Shown here: one piece after another, positions 35,585-45,163 of the stretch
Position numbering within the stretch: the first letter of the stretch is position 1
How the letters are laid out: each line of letters opens with the position of its first letter
Source: Phenylobacterium immobile (ATCC 35973)
GTDB taxonomy: Bacteria > Pseudomonadota > Alphaproteobacteria > Caulobacterales > Caulobacteraceae
Assembly: GCF_001375595.1 (NCBI RefSeq)
Contig: NZ_CVJQ01000001.1
Location: 1-64,000 of the forward strand
Direction: 5' to 3'
Length of the DNA stretch: 64,000 nucleotides
Position numbers and translations under genes: made by a program
The notes under the pieces: model-generated
What the model was told of the DNA's origin: nothing
Database searches by the model: none
Seen by the model: the letters and a program-made list of their open reading frames with translations, nothing else

Positions 35585-38500
35585 TTGTCGCCCCCAACAT
35601 CACGCAGACGGACGCGTTCCAGCGCCGACATCACCGCCCAGATCAACAGACCGAACACGGTCGCCGCCGCCAGTAGGCCAAGGGCGAGCATGATGGGATT
35701 CCGGCTGGCCCACCACATCACACTGATGTGCCACGGCAATTCGCCCGACCAGAACCCCTGGCTGACGCGATAGCTGTTGAAGGTGAGACCGGACGCGATC
35801 GACAGGTCGCCCTGCATCGAGGCGTTCGCGGCTGGACGCGCCAGGGCGTAGGCCATTTCGGGCAGGCGCGCGGAGGAGGCGGCGAGCATGGCCACCACGA
35901 CCCGCTTGTTGTCGAAGGGTGAGCGCCAGCTGGTGACCCCGGCGATGTCGCTGACCGAGACCAGGGCCTCGTCGGCGCCGCCCGGATTACGCTGGTCGAC
36001 GTTGGAGCCAAAGCGGGCGAACAGGCGGTCGATCATCGAGTTGGCGGCGACGCGCATGCCGCTGCCTTCGACGCGGATCGGCGCGCTCTGGAAGAGCGAG
36101 CCGGCCTGCTGGGCGATGGTCATTGGGCCAATGACCAGGATGTCATGGCCGGCCATGTTCACCTGTTCGCCGGGACGGGCGACCGTGACAGCGAGCGCTG
36201 GCGCGCCGGTGGCGTCGCCGAGGCGACCCATCATGACGAGTAGGGCTTCCAGATCGGTCGCCTGCGGGTTGGCCGGGATGATCGCTACGGTCTCCGACAG
36301 GTCGGCCATCCGCGTGAACGGGAAGCCGGCGCTGGCGAAGAATGCCAAGTCAGGCATGCGCGAGAAGTGGTGCGCATGCGTCAAGTCGAGCTTGGAGTCG
36401 GCGTCGATCCCCGTCCGCACGCCCGTCGGGATCTCGCCTTGGCAAGCGCCCTTCTTGTTGACGTGCAGGTCGTAGAAGAACTGCAGCTGGTTCTGACCGA
36501 AGATGTTGTAGCCCGGCAGTTCGACCGAGGCCTTCTGCTGGACAACCTCCATACCCAGCACGTCGCGGGTCTTTTCGACCACGCCTTCAGGGCGGAGCGG
36601 CACGGAGCGGATGTACTTATCGTTCGTCAGAATATCGAGGCGCGACATGTTGTAATCGAGCCACGTGCCGCCCGGATACCGGTAGCCGAAGCTGACCTTG
36701 GCCCCGGTCTGCGGCCAGAAGAACAGGTCCGGCGCGGTCTTGAATTCGGCGGTCAGCAGGCCAGGGCGCAGACCCAGGCCCTCCAGATTAGTGGGGCTGA
36801 CCAGGTCGCCGAGGCGGACTGGTCGGCGGGTGTCGACCCAGCGCGGCGCATCATAAGGCTTGCGCTTGGCGAACGACATGGCGCTGACCTGCGCCGCGGC
36901 GCCGGACAGCGACTTGGGCGCGGCGGCCAGGACGCGGGCTGCGGCCAAGACGTCTTCGTCAGAGCCGCCGGTCACCACCAGCAGGGTCGCGTAGGGGTTG
37001 CGGGGGTTCCGCACGAGCCGGATGGTGGGACCGCTGCTGGGGGGCGGGCTCCACTCACCGACGAAGGCGCCGTTGCGGGCGATGACGACCGCGTCCGTGC
37101 TCGGCAGGGCGTTGATGAGCACGGGGAACTTGAAGCCGCGGAAGCTGGCGCTCATGCCGAAGTAGGAGGCCACCGCCGAGGCGGCCTGGACCGCCTGGTT
37201 GCTCGGCTGGCCGGCGAACACGAAGGGCAGCGTCAGGGACGCCTGGTCGCTGGTGTCGAAGAATGGCGCCGGCAGGCGGGTCAGGGTGTCGCCGAGCGAC
37301 AGCTTCTGGAAGGTCAGGTCAAGGCGCGAGCGGGTGTTGGAGACGTTGGCCCACAGAGTCGAGTGGAGCGGGTCTTCGCAGGCGCGCGTGTAGTGGCCGA
37401 TAAAGCGGAAGCCAAGGCGGTTGTCCGCGGTCAGCAGGCCCGGATCGATCGGCAAGACGACCGTAACGCCGCCAGCGCCGACCGACAGCAGAGGAATGGT
37501 GCCGATCACCTCGTCGTTGATCAGCACCGTCAGGTGGCTGAGGTCCTGCAGAAGTTGCGGCGAGTAGGCGAAGTTCAGCGTCAGCTGAGCCTGGGTGACC
37601 ACCTCGTCCTGACGCACGGTGAAGGGCACGCTGGCTTCGCCGAGCGTGCTGGTCAGACGCATCGGCCGCGTTTGCTTGAGATCCTCTAGCGTCATGCTCA
37701 CGCGGCGCTGTCCGCCCGCGGCGGGCGCCGCGGCGGCCTCGACGGGCGGCGCCGCGGCCTGGGCGTGGGCCGTTGTCGCGCCAAAGCCGGCGAAGGCCGC
37801 AAGGCCGAGCGCGCCGACCATGATCACGGCGGCGGTGCGTTTCATGAAGCGGGCCATGACGTCCTGACGGCGAGGGGTTTTATCGAGGCGCCACCAGAAG
37901 ACGATGGAGAAGGAGGCGCGGCAAAGATCGAGGAAGGACTGCCAGGCTGACCAGCTGACCAGATCCTCCGGCGCAGGCCAGGCGTCAGCGCGGCCCATGA
38001 CGACGCGCACGAGTTGGCGTCGCGCATCGAGCGACATGTCAGTGAATCGCAAGCGTAAACGCCCCCCACGCGATTCCAGCATCTCTACTGGAAAGCCAAA
38101 TGTATTCTCAGCGGCCATGACTTCGACATGCGTCACAGTGCGCGCCTCGACCAGCTCCGGCTCAGCCCGGACAGCCATGCCGCCCATCGACAGGTTGATG
38201 CTTATGGCTTCAGCCGCATGCCCGTCTTCGAAATAGAGCCGAATCGGCAGTTCCGCCTCCAGGTGGGCGCGGCTGCGGATCTGGCGCGTCTCGCGGCCCA
38301 CCGCCAGCGCCGTCAGCAAGATCAGCAGGCTGTAGAAGGTCCAGGTGACATTGAGGATGATCGTTTCACGGGCGGACTCGAAGTAGTTTGGCAGCAGGAG
38401 TTTCACGACGCCGACGCCGATCCCGAGGATCAGGAGACTGACGCAGATCAAGTGCGGCGCCAGCACCTTGTAGTCAAAGAAGCCTTCCTCAAGCAGACCG

Positions 38501-39972
38501 CCCTTGTCGGTTACGTTGAACTTGCCCTTCTTCGGGTCGATCAACGGCAGGAGGGTGGGGCCGACCAGGTGGAATGAGATCAGCGCTTCATAGACCTCGC
38601 CCCAGAAGGCCCGGCGGTATTTGCCCTGCACGCGCTCGTTCACCAGAATGGCGAACAGCAGGTGAGGGCCGGCGAACGCCAGGATCGTGAGCGCGCTGGC
38701 GGCGATGATGTTCTGGCCCATCAGCAGATAGGCGAGCGGCGAGGTCAGGAAGACGATGCGCGGCAGCGGGAATTGGAAGTGCAGCATCGCGTTCAGGTAA
38801 CAGATGCGCTGGCCGAAGCTTAAGCCCGGGCCCAGCATTGGATTGTCGATGCGGAAGATCTGCGTCATGCCCCGCGCCCAGCGCGCGCGCTGTCCCACGT
38901 GCAGCGTCAGGCGCTCGGTGGCGAGGCCGGCCGACAGCCGCGCATTGAGGTAGGCCGTGCTCCACCCCATGCGCTGCAGCTTGAGCGCGGTGTGAGCGTC
39001 CTCGGTCACCGTCTCGCCGGCGAAGCCGTTGGTGGCCATCAGCGCCTCGCGGCGGATGATCGCACAGGAACCGCAGAAGAAGGCGGCGTTCCAGAAGTCG
39101 TTGCCCTTCTGTACGACGCCGTAGAACAGATCGCCCTCGCCGGGGATGTCCTTCACCGCGACGACGTTCCGCTGAACCGGATCGGGCGAATAAAAATAGT
39201 GGGGAGTCTGCAACAGGGCGAGCTTGGGCTCAGCCTGGAACCAGCCCACCGTAAACTGCAGGAAGGCCCGCGTCGCCACGTGGTCGCAGTCGAAAATGCA
39301 GATGAGCTCGCCCGTCGTCTTGGGCATGGCCTGGTTCATATTACCGGCCTTGGCGTGCTCATTGTTGTCGCGGGTGATGTAGCCCACACCCACGGCCTCG
39401 GCGAACGCGCGGAACTCCTCGCGACGGCCGTCGTCCAGGATGTAGACCTTGAAGCGGTCGTGCGGATAATCCTGATCCATCGCCGCGAACACCGTATCGG
39501 TGACGATATCCAGGCTCTCGTTATAGGTCGGGATATAGATGTCGACGGTCGGCCAGGTGGAGGGATCGCCCTCGATCTCGCGCACCCGGCGCTCCAGCGG
39601 CCAGACGCACTGGATGTAGCCGAACACCAGGATGGCCCAGGCGTAGAGTTCGGCCATGAACAGGCCGATGCCCAGGAACATCGCGAGCGGATTGTCGAAG
39701 TGCAGGGTCTCGGTGACACGCCACCAGATGTAGCGGGTCGACAGCACCGTGGAGATCACCACCAGCACCATGGTCATGCGGCGCGAAGTGCTGCGCTGGG
39801 CGATCAGCGCCGCCGCCGCGAAAATCGCCAGGCCGAAGATCATCTGCGCCTTGCGGTCGAGCGGCACGGCGACCGCCATCAAGACCAGAGCCGTGGCGGC
39901 GATCAGGGCGACGATCTGCACAGGCCGGGTGGCGGCCGCGCGAAATCCCAGGTCTTGTAAGGTCTTTAACAC
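35581..39972 (-). CDS. bcsA: cellulose synthase, BcsA-BcsB fusion
   Basis: 1463 aa. The BcsA part spans about residues 1-700: N-terminal membrane helices, GT-A catalytic motifs (LDDGRREEF, FDCDH, TEDAHT, QRARW), more helices and a PilZ domain for c-di-GMP (RQIRSRAHLEAELPI with NLSMGGMAV). From residue 710 a signal-peptide-like stretch (MKRTAAVIMVGALGL, AHAQA) leads into BcsB: carbohydrate-binding/flavodoxin-like repeats and a C-terminal anchor helix. It makes glucan from UDP-glucose and guides it across the periplasm. Fused AcsAB is known in Komagataeibacter. The start is GTG. It lies between bcsQ and bcsC; the bcsC ATG overlaps its stop. Confidence 0.94.
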   Translation of the reverse strand: MLKTLQDLGFRAAATRPVQIVALIAATALVLMAVAVPLDRKAQMIFGLAIFAAAALIAQRSTSRRMTMVLVVISTVLSTRYIWWRVTETLHFDNPLAMFLGIGLFMAELYAWAILVFGYIQCVWPLERRVREIEGDPSTWPTVDIYIPTYNESLDIVTDTVFAAMDQDYPHDRFKVYILDDGRREEFRAFAEAVGVGYITRDNNEHAKAGNMNQAMPKTTGELICIFDCDHVATRAFLQFTVGWFQAEPKLALLQTPHYFYSPDPVQRNVVAVKDIPGEGDLFYGVVQKGNDFWNAAFFCGSCAIIRREALMATNGFAGETVTEDAHTALKLQRMGWSTAYLNARLSAGLATERLTLHVGQRARWARGMTQIFRIDNPMLGPGLSFGQRICYLNAMLHFQFPLPRIVFLTSPLAYLLMGQNIIAASALTILAFAGPHLLFAILVNERVQGKYRRAFWGEVYEALISFHLVGPTLLPLIDPKKGKFNVTDKGGLLEEGFFDYKVLAPHLICVSLLILGIGVGVVKLLLPNYFESARETIILNVTWTFYSLLILLTALAVGRETRQIRSRAHLEAELPIRLYFEDGHAAEAISINLSMGGMAVRAEPELVEARTVTHVEVMAAENTFGFPVEMLESRGGRLRLRFTDMSLDARRQLVRVVMGRADAWPAPEDLVSWSAWQSFLDLCRASFSIVFWWRLDKTPRRQDVMARFMKRTAAVIMVGALGLAAFAGFGATTAHAQAAAPPVEAAAAPAAGGQRRVSMTLEDLKQTRPMRLTSTLGEASVPFTVRQDEVVTQAQLTLNFAYSPQLLQDLSHLTVLINDEVIGTIPLLSVGAGGVTVVLPIDPGLLTADNRLGFRFIGHYTRACEDPLHSTLWANVSNTRSRLDLTFQKLSLGDTLTRLPAPFFDTSDQASLTLPFVFAGQPSNQAVQAASAVASYFGMSASFRGFKFPVLINALPSTDAVVIARNGAFVGEWSPPPSSGPTIRLVRNPRNPYATLLVVTGGSDEDVLAAARVLAAAPKSLSGAAAQVSAMSFAKRKPYDAPRWVDTRRPVRLGDLVSPTNLEGLGLRPGLLTAEFKTAPDLFFWPQTGAKVSFGYRYPGGTWLDYNMSRLDILTNDKYIRSVPLRPEGVVEKTRDVLGMEVVQQKASVELPGYNIFGQNQLQFFYDLHVNKKGACQGEIPTGVRTGIDADSKLDLTHAHHFSRMPDLAFFASAGFPFTRMADLSETVAIIPANPQATDLEALLVMMGRLGDATGAPALAVTVARPGEQVNMAGHDILVIGPMTIAQQAGSLFQSAPIRVEGSGMRVAANSMIDRLFARFGSNVDQRNPGGADEALVSVSDIAGVTSWRSPFDNKRVVVAMLAASSARLPEMAYALARPAANASMQGDLSIASGLTFNSYRVSQGFWSGELPWHISVMWWASRNPIMLALGLLAAATVFGLLIWAVMSALERVRLRDVGGDK

Positions 39973-39997
39973 GACGCCGCTTTCCCCCCCAGGATCG

Positions 39998-40762
39998 CTA
40001 GCCGACTTGCGCCGGAATTCTTAACAATTGATCTAGCTTGGCGGCTACCGCCTGGATGTCGCGGGCTGAAAGCGTATCCGGCGCCGCCTCCATTGCGGTC
40101 TGCCCACAGGCCGCCGCTTCGGATAGCGCCTCATCATAGTGCACTTCGCCGATGAACCGGCCGCCATGGTGCTCGGCGATAAACTGGGAGATGTCGCGGC
40201 TGAGCCGGCGGCGCGGATCCACCTGATTCAAGATCGCCAAGGTCTCCGGCAGGCCCTTGTTCGCCGGACGAAGCAAGAGACCGTCCCGATAGTTCGGCAC
40301 CAGCGCCATCGAGCCGGCGTCAGCCAGGAGAACGATGACTTGGATATCCGCCAACGCTTCCAGGCGCGCCTGCAGGCGGCCTTCGCCTGGCGCGGTGTCG
40401 ACCAGCAGGATATCGTCGTCGGTCTCCAGCAGGCCGCCCAAGGCATAGGCCAGCGCGTCCTCGTCCAGGACAGCCTTCAGATGCAGGCGTTCGGCGGGCG
40501 TCGATTCGCCATAGGGAATGAGGCGCAGGCCGGCGCGTCCGGGCAACGCCGCATCGGTCCACGGCCGGCCGGTCGCCACGCAGCGGGCGATGCCCAGACC
40601 CTGTTGCGGATCATCAGTTAGCAGGAATTTCAGCGCATCCTGGGAGTCGAAATCGACCGCGGTCACCCGCCGGCCCTGCTGCTGCAAGGCGACAGCGAGA
40701 TTGGCCGCGATCGTGGTCTTACCGACCCCGCCCTTCGGAGACGCCACCACGATCAGAGGCAT
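39998..40762 (-). CDS. bcsQ: cellulose synthase-associated ParA-like ATPase BcsQ
   Basis: A MinD/ParA-type ATPase, 254 aa. The deviant Walker A is KGGVGKTT, with VDFDSQ and LLVDTAPGEG further on. BcsQ proteins help localise the synthase at the cell pole or drive assembly of the secretion complex. The ATG directly abuts the stop of the upstream Pro-rich gene, and bcsAB follows after 25 nt, so all are in one operon. Confidence 0.9.
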   Translation of the reverse strand: MPLIVVASPKGGVGKTTIAANLAVALQQQGRRVTAVDFDSQDALKFLLTDDPQQGLGIARCVATGRPWTDAALPGRAGLRLIPYGESTPAERLHLKAVLDEDALAYALGGLLETDDDILLVDTAPGEGRLQARLEALADIQVIVLLADAGSMALVPNYRDGLLLRPANKGLPETLAILNQVDPRRRLSRDISQFIAEHHGGRFIGEVHYDEALSEAAACGQTAMEAAPDTLSARDIQAVAAKLDQLLRIPAQVG

Positions 40763-41353
40763 CTACCGAGACTTCCGCTCCAGCCGGGCGAAGATGTTCG
40801 TCAGGGCCGAGGGATCCGGCTGCGGCTCCGGCTCGACGGCGGGCGCGTAACGCTGAAACAACGAGCCGCGGGCCGGTTCAGGCTCCGGCTGCATGTCGAA
40901 CTGCGGGGCGGCCGCAGGCTGCGGCGGCAAGACCTGTTCCGGCGCGGCGCTCATGGGCGGGGGCGCCGCCGAGGCGAGGGCTGAGAACGCGGGCGGCTCC
41001 GGCTGCACGGCCGGAGCCGGGGCGGCCGAGGGCTGGATGCGGCGCAGCAAGGGCGAGTGCGAGGTTTGCAGCGAGAGCGGGGCCGGTTGTGCGGACTGCG
41101 ACATCGACTGAGGCATCATCGGCGCGGCCTGTCGGAGGGCGGCCTCTTCGGGTTGAGCGGCGGCGACCTGCTCAGCGGGCGTTTGCTCAACAATTTGGGA
41201 TGTCTCGGCCGAGGGCGAGGCGTCACCACGCTGCGCATGGGCGATCCGGTCGAGCACGGGCCAGGACTGCCCGGATTCCGTCGAAGGCGCGTTAAATCGG
41301 CGGTAGGCGACGTTCGCCTTCAGTTTACCGATAAGGGCGCTGACGTCGCTCAC
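40763..41353 (-). CDS. proline-rich cellulose operon protein, BcsP/BcsO-like
   Basis: 196 aa, first gene of the bcs set. A short N-terminal conserved part (VSALIGKLKANVAYRRFN) is followed by a long disordered Pro/Ala/Gln/Glu-rich stretch and a C-terminal motif ALTNIFARLERKSR, with GSLFQRYAP before it. Pro-rich BcsO/BcsP proteins encoded beside bcsQ have this layout and are thought to work with BcsQ. My assignment rests on layout and position, not on clear homology. The start is GTG. Confidence 0.5.
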   Translation of the reverse strand: MSDVSALIGKLKANVAYRRFNAPSTESGQSWPVLDRIAHAQRGDASPSAETSQIVEQTPAEQVAAAQPEEAALRQAAPMMPQSMSQSAQPAPLSLQTSHSPLLRRIQPSAAPAPAVQPEPPAFSALASAAPPPMSAAPEQVLPPQPAAAPQFDMQPEPEPARGSLFQRYAPAVEPEPQPDPSALTNIFARLERKSR

Positions 41354-41647
41354 AAGAGATGCCTTTCCGTCGTCTTCCGTTCATATAGCGCAGTTTCGGT
41401 AAACACAACGCAAAGCAAGGCGCGCAAAAAACAGATCGGGCGCGCAGGTTCCGATGCGCCGCCGAGACCCCTAACGCGTTGTCGCAGCCTTCGCACGATA
41501 GGCTGATCGGCTGAACTGTGAGAATTTCAAGTAAAAGGGCCCTCACAGCCACAACTAACGCCTTTAATGCGGGGTTTTACGGCGCCCATTCACCGATCCA
41601 ACGACAACTTCGTCTGCTGGCGGACAGTGCGTCGCCAGGGCCAAGCT
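41354..41647. other. 294-nt intergenic region upstream of the bcs operon
   Basis: Lies between the diguanylate cyclase stop and the first bcs gene, both read on the minus strand. It is AT-richer than the surroundings near 41360-41425 and 41515-41585. A candidate promoter is listed separately. No RNA gene was recognised. Confidence 0.5.
41383..41413 (-). promoter_or_regulatory. candidate promoter of the bcs operon
   Basis: On the minus strand TTGCGT (41413-41408) is followed after 19 nt by CTATAT (41388-41383), 30 nt before the GTG of the first bcs gene. The spacing is longer than ideal for a sigma-70-type promoter. Confidence 0.3.
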
Positions 41648-42769
41648 TCAAGCAACTGCGTGCAACCTGGGTTCGAAATGTTCGACCCCTGAGCCCTTAC
41701 GCTTGGCGACATAGAGCGCCTCATCGGCTCTCGCCAGCAATCGCTCGAGATCCTGGCCGTTATCGCTGGAGACCACGAAGCCGACGCTCGTCGAGATACG
41801 GAGAACATGGCCTTCGATGCGGAAGGGCTGCCCGAGCGCCTGGACCAGCCGTTGCGCCAGCGCCTCGGCGTCGCCTTCGCCGCTCACTTCGCGTTGCACC
41901 ACAGCGAACTCGTCGCCGCCCAATCGCGCGACGATGTCCCTGGGTTGGATCGCCCAAGCCAGCCGCTTCGCGACGGCGCTGAGCAGTTGATCGCCGACGG
42001 GATGCCCAAACGCGTCGTTCACCGGCTTGAAGCCGTCGAGGTCCAGGCAATGGACCGCAACCGCCCCCCGCTTGGGGTTGAGGGTCACACGCTCTTCGAA
42101 CCACTCACGCAGCGCCAGCCGGTTCGGCAATTCCGTCAAGGGATCGAGGCGGGCAAGCTCGCCGAAGGTGATCCGGCGGGCGATCTCGCGGGAGGTGTTG
42201 ATGTGTCGCTTGAAGACGCTTTGCAATCCGCCGACGAGCAGGGCCAAGGTCATGGCGCCGGTCACCGCATAGAGGGGATCGCCGTGGAACAACGCCGCCA
42301 AGCCTCCCGGCGTCACCGCAAGGAACATGCTGGGGAAGGCGATCCACGGCCTCAAGCTTATCAACTGCGCCACACCGGCGGCGTATCCCACCAGGAGGCA
42401 GATCATCAGCATATGGATTCGCGGGTCGTTGAACGCGAACACCCTGGCGGCGAAAAGGCCCAGCACGACGGCGAAGAAGAAATAGGCGCCGGCGAAGCTT
42501 CGCTCCAACGCCTTGGCGCGCGCCACGGTGAGCTCCGGCGCCAAAGCCTCGGCCTGATACCGCCAGGCGACCCACAGGCGCGCGACGCCGGCGATCGCGC
42601 CCAGGACCACCAGAAGCGCAAGCGCCGGATCACGGGTCAGCCACGCGATCAGGCAGCCGGCCACCACGAAGCCGGCCGACATGATGGCTGAAGGCAGAAA
42701 GGCGTCAAAGAGGCTGCGGACCAGCTCAACTCTGATGCTTTCAATCAAGCTTTCAGCGCGCCCGCTCAT
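41648..42769 (-). CDS. membrane diguanylate cyclase (GGDEF)
   Basis: A 373-residue protein with about six membrane helices in residues 20-190 and a C-terminal GGDEF domain. The active-site motif is intact (RLGGDEFAVV), with LDPLTELPNR and DLDGFKPVND before it. It should make c-di-GMP from two GTP. The inhibitory I-site R-x-x-D, expected five residues before GGDEF, reads QPRD, so product inhibition is probably weak. It lies upstream of and in line with the bcs operon, whose synthase carries a c-di-GMP-binding PilZ domain; functional coupling is inference. The sensory input of the membrane region is unknown. ATG 42769 is preferred to GTG 42772. Confidence 0.92.
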   Translation of the reverse strand: MSGRAESLIESIRVELVRSLFDAFLPSAIMSAGFVVAGCLIAWLTRDPALALLVVLGAIAGVARLWVAWRYQAEALAPELTVARAKALERSFAGAYFFFAVVLGLFAARVFAFNDPRIHMLMICLLVGYAAGVAQLISLRPWIAFPSMFLAVTPGGLAALFHGDPLYAVTGAMTLALLVGGLQSVFKRHINTSREIARRITFGELARLDPLTELPNRLALREWFEERVTLNPKRGAVAVHCLDLDGFKPVNDAFGHPVGDQLLSAVAKRLAWAIQPRDIVARLGGDEFAVVQREVSGEGDAEALAQRLVQALGQPFRIEGHVLRISTSVGFVVSSDNGQDLERLLARADEALYVAKRKGSGVEHFEPRLHAVA

Positions 42770-42888
42770 CACCTCGCCTCAAAGCCGCCGCGCCTTCGGC
42801 GACCGATGAGCGACAGCGCGGCCTGCATGCCGTCGCGTGACCTCAAGATACACGCCGCGCGCTTTGACGCCATGAGGCGAATTGCGCC

Positions 42889-42949
42889 ATTTCGCATCGC
42901 AGCGAAATCGCCGTCAGATCAGGCGCCGCACTGTGGCGCTCACGCCACA
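42889..42949. promoter_or_regulatory. two inverted repeats upstream of the outer membrane protein gene
   Basis: ATTTCGC (42889-42895) pairs with GCGAAAT (42902-42908) across 6 nt, and TGTGGCG (42932-42938) pairs with CGCCACA (42943-42949) across 4 nt. They lie in the 284-nt divergent gap between the GGDEF gene and the gene at 43054. They could be operators or leader hairpins. Confidence 0.35.
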
Positions 42950-43053
42950 ATCTTAACTTAAGGCGAAAAGATCAGGCATCCGAACGCGCTGTGGCGCGTA
43001 TCGGCGTCTGACGGCGCAACTGCGTCGCTCGGGACTCCGAAGGAACACCACTC

Positions 43054-43881
43054 ATGAAACATTTCCTCAGCGCCGCCGCCGTCGCAGCCCTCGTCGTCGC
43101 CGGCGCCGGCGCGGCCCAAGCCCAGGACGCCAGCTGGAGCGGTCCTTATCTGTCCTCCTACGCGGCCTTTTCCAAGCGCGCGAAGAACGACAATGAGCGG
43201 GTGCTCTTCGACACCAACCTCGACGGCGTCTATGGCGACACCGTGCGCACCGGCGCCGGCGCCGACGCCTTTTCGCCCGGCTTCTGCGACGGTTCGACCT
43301 TCGCCGCGACGCCGGCGCCCGGCTGTTTCAAGGATGACACCGGCTTCGAGTTCGGCGCCCGCGCCGGCTATGACATGCAGTTCGGCTCGATCGTTGTCGG
43401 CGCCCTGATCGAAGGCAGCCGACTGGACGTCGACGACCACGTCACCGCCTTCTCGACGACTCCGGCCAGCTACACCCTGAAGCGCACCCTGGAATATCAG
43501 ATGGCCGTGCGTGGCCGCGCCGGGTTCGCCACTGGCAAGACGCTGATCTACGGCACGGGCGGCGCGGCGCGCGGCCGGATCGAGCACAACTATTTCTCGA
43601 CCAATAGCGTCAACAGCTTCCCGCGCGGCGGCAAGACCTGGCAAAGCGGCTGGCAGGCTGGCGGCGGCATCGAGCATCGCTTCTTCCCGAACGTCGTGTT
43701 CGGCGCCGAGTACATTTATACGCGGTACGACGACAGCGACGGCATGACCCTGCGGGCCACCGGCCCTGCGCCGGCGACCAACCCCTTCATCCTGGTCAAC
43801 TCGGGCGGCACCAATTTCCGCCGCAGCCAGGACGATCTCAAGGTTCACAGCTTCCGCCTGACAACCTCCTATCGCTTCTGA
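43054..43881 (+). CDS. outer membrane beta-barrel protein (Omp25/porin-like)
   Basis: 275 aa with a signal peptide (KHFLSAAAVAALVVAGAG, cleaved after AQAQ). The mature protein has alternating strands typical of the small eight-stranded OmpA/Omp25-type barrels (FEFGARAGYDMQFGSIVVG, AVRGRAGFATGKTLIYGTG, VVFGAEYIYTRYD) and ends in SFRLTTSYRF with the terminal Phe recognised by the BAM machinery. Two cysteines in an early loop (FCDGS, GCFKDD) may form a disulfide. Function is probably structural or adhesive. It is followed by its own terminator. Confidence 0.87.
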   Translation: MKHFLSAAAVAALVVAGAGAAQAQDASWSGPYLSSYAAFSKRAKNDNERVLFDTNLDGVYGDTVRTGAGADAFSPGFCDGSTFAATPAPGCFKDDTGFEFGARAGYDMQFGSIVVGALIEGSRLDVDDHVTAFSTTPASYTLKRTLEYQMAVRGRAGFATGKTLIYGTGGAARGRIEHNYFSTNSVNSFPRGGKTWQSGWQAGGGIEHRFFPNVVFGAEYIYTRYDDSDGMTLRATGPAPATNPFILVNSGGTNFRRSQDDLKVHSFRLTTSYRF

Positions 43882-43886
43882 GATCT

Positions 43887-43923
43887 GGAGGGCGGGTCAG
43901 CTGCGCGCTGGCCCTCCCCCTTT
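43887..43923 (+). terminator. terminator after the outer membrane protein gene
   Basis: GGAGGGC (43887-43893) pairs with GCCCTCC (43911-43917); the 17-nt loop can pair further, and CCCTTT follows. The T-run is short, so strength is uncertain. Confidence 0.6.
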
Positions 43924-43986
43924 CGCCCGGCTAACACTTGTCGTCGGAAGACCGGCGGGCAGCCGGCCAAGATGCGGAGGGCCTCC

Positions 43987-45162
43987 ATGCGCGAAGCGGT
44001 CATCGTCTCCACGGCGCGAACGCCTCTTACGAAATCCTTTCGTGGCGAGATGAACGCCACTTCGGGCGCGCAGATGATGGCTCACGCCATCCGCCACGCC
44101 GTCGAACGCTCGACCATTGATCCCGCCACCATAGAAGACGTGATCGTGGGCGTGGGCTATCCGCAGGGCACGACAGGCCGCAACATCGGCCGGCAGTCCG
44201 CCATCCGCGCCGGCCTGCCCGTGGAGGTCGCCGGATCGGTTGTCAGCCGCTTCTGCGCGTCGGGTCTGAACGCCGTGGCCGACGCCGCCGCCCGGGTGAT
44301 CGCCGATGGAACCTCAGTAATGGTGGCCGGCGGGGTGGAGAGCATCTCGCTGCTCGCCCGCGAGGACGGCGCCGGCATCGACCCGTGGCTGGCCGAGCAT
44401 CATCCAGATCTGTTCATGCCGATGATCGAAACCGCCGACATCGTCGCCGCACGCTATGGGATCAGCCGAGAGACGCAGGACGCTTTTTCGCTGCGCAGCC
44501 AGCAGCGCACAGCCCAGGCTCAGGACGCCGGCCGGTTCGACGCTGAGATCGTCCCTATCGAGACCGTTATGAATGTGACGGATCGGGCGAGCGGCGCCGT
44601 CAGCCAAGTGGCGGCGACCGCCTTCAAGGACAATTGCAACCGCCCTGACACCACCCTGGAGGGCCTGGCCAAGCTCGCCCCCGTGCGCGGCGAGGGCCAG
44701 TTCGTCACGGCCGGCAACGCCTCTCAGCTTTCGGACGGCGCCTCGGCCTGTCTGATCATGGAAGCCGGAAAGGCGGCCGGCCACGGTCTGCAACCGCTGG
44801 GCGCCTTCCGCGGCTTCGCGGTGGCGGGGTGTGAGCCGGACGAAATGGGGATCGGTCCTGTCTACGCCGTGCCGAAACTTCTGCGCCGCCACGGGCTCAC
44901 CATCGACGATATCGACCTGTGGGAGTTGAACGAGGCCTTCGCCAGCCAGTCGATCTACTGCGCCGACAAACTCGGGATCGACCCCGAGAAGCTCAATGTG
45001 AACGGCGGCGCCATCTCCATCGGCCATCCGTTCGGCATGACGGGCGCGCGGTTGGTCGGCCACCTCCTGATCGAGGGCCGGCGGCGCGGCGCGAAGTACG
45101 GCGTCGTGACCATGTGCGTGGCGCAAGGCATGGGCGCGGCCGGCCTGTTCGAGATCTTCTGA
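43987..45162 (+). CDS. acetyl-CoA acetyltransferase (thiolase)
   Basis: 391 aa. Condenses or cleaves acyl-CoA in beta-oxidation or acetoacetyl-CoA formation. The acylated Cys90 is in [11 protein letters not shown], the conserved NEAF reads [11 protein letters not shown], the base His is in [14 protein letters not shown] and the second Cys in [16 protein letters not shown] 6 nt before ATG 43987 fixes the start over the ATG at 43972. The next gene starts 1 nt after the stop, so the two are coupled. Chain-length preference is not evident. Confidence 0.94.
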   Translation: MREAVIVSTARTPLTKSFRGEMNATSGAQMMAHAIRHAVERSTIDPATIEDVIVGVGYPQGTTGRNIGRQSAIRAGLPVEVAGSVVSRFCASGLNAVADAAARVIADGTSVMVAGGVESISLLAREDGAGIDPWLAEHHPDLFMPMIETADIVAARYGISRETQDAFSLRSQQRTAQAQDAGRFDAEIVPIETVMNVTDRASGAVSQVAATAFKDNCNRPDTTLEGLAKLAPVRGEGQFVTAGNASQLSDGASACLIMEAGKAAGHGLQPLGAFRGFAVAGCEPDEMGIGPVYAVPKLLRRHGLTIDDIDLWELNEAFASQSIYCADKLGIDPEKLNVNGGAISIGHPFGMTGARLVGHLLIEGRRRGAKYGVVTMCVAQGMGAAGLFEIF

Positions 45163-45163
45163 A

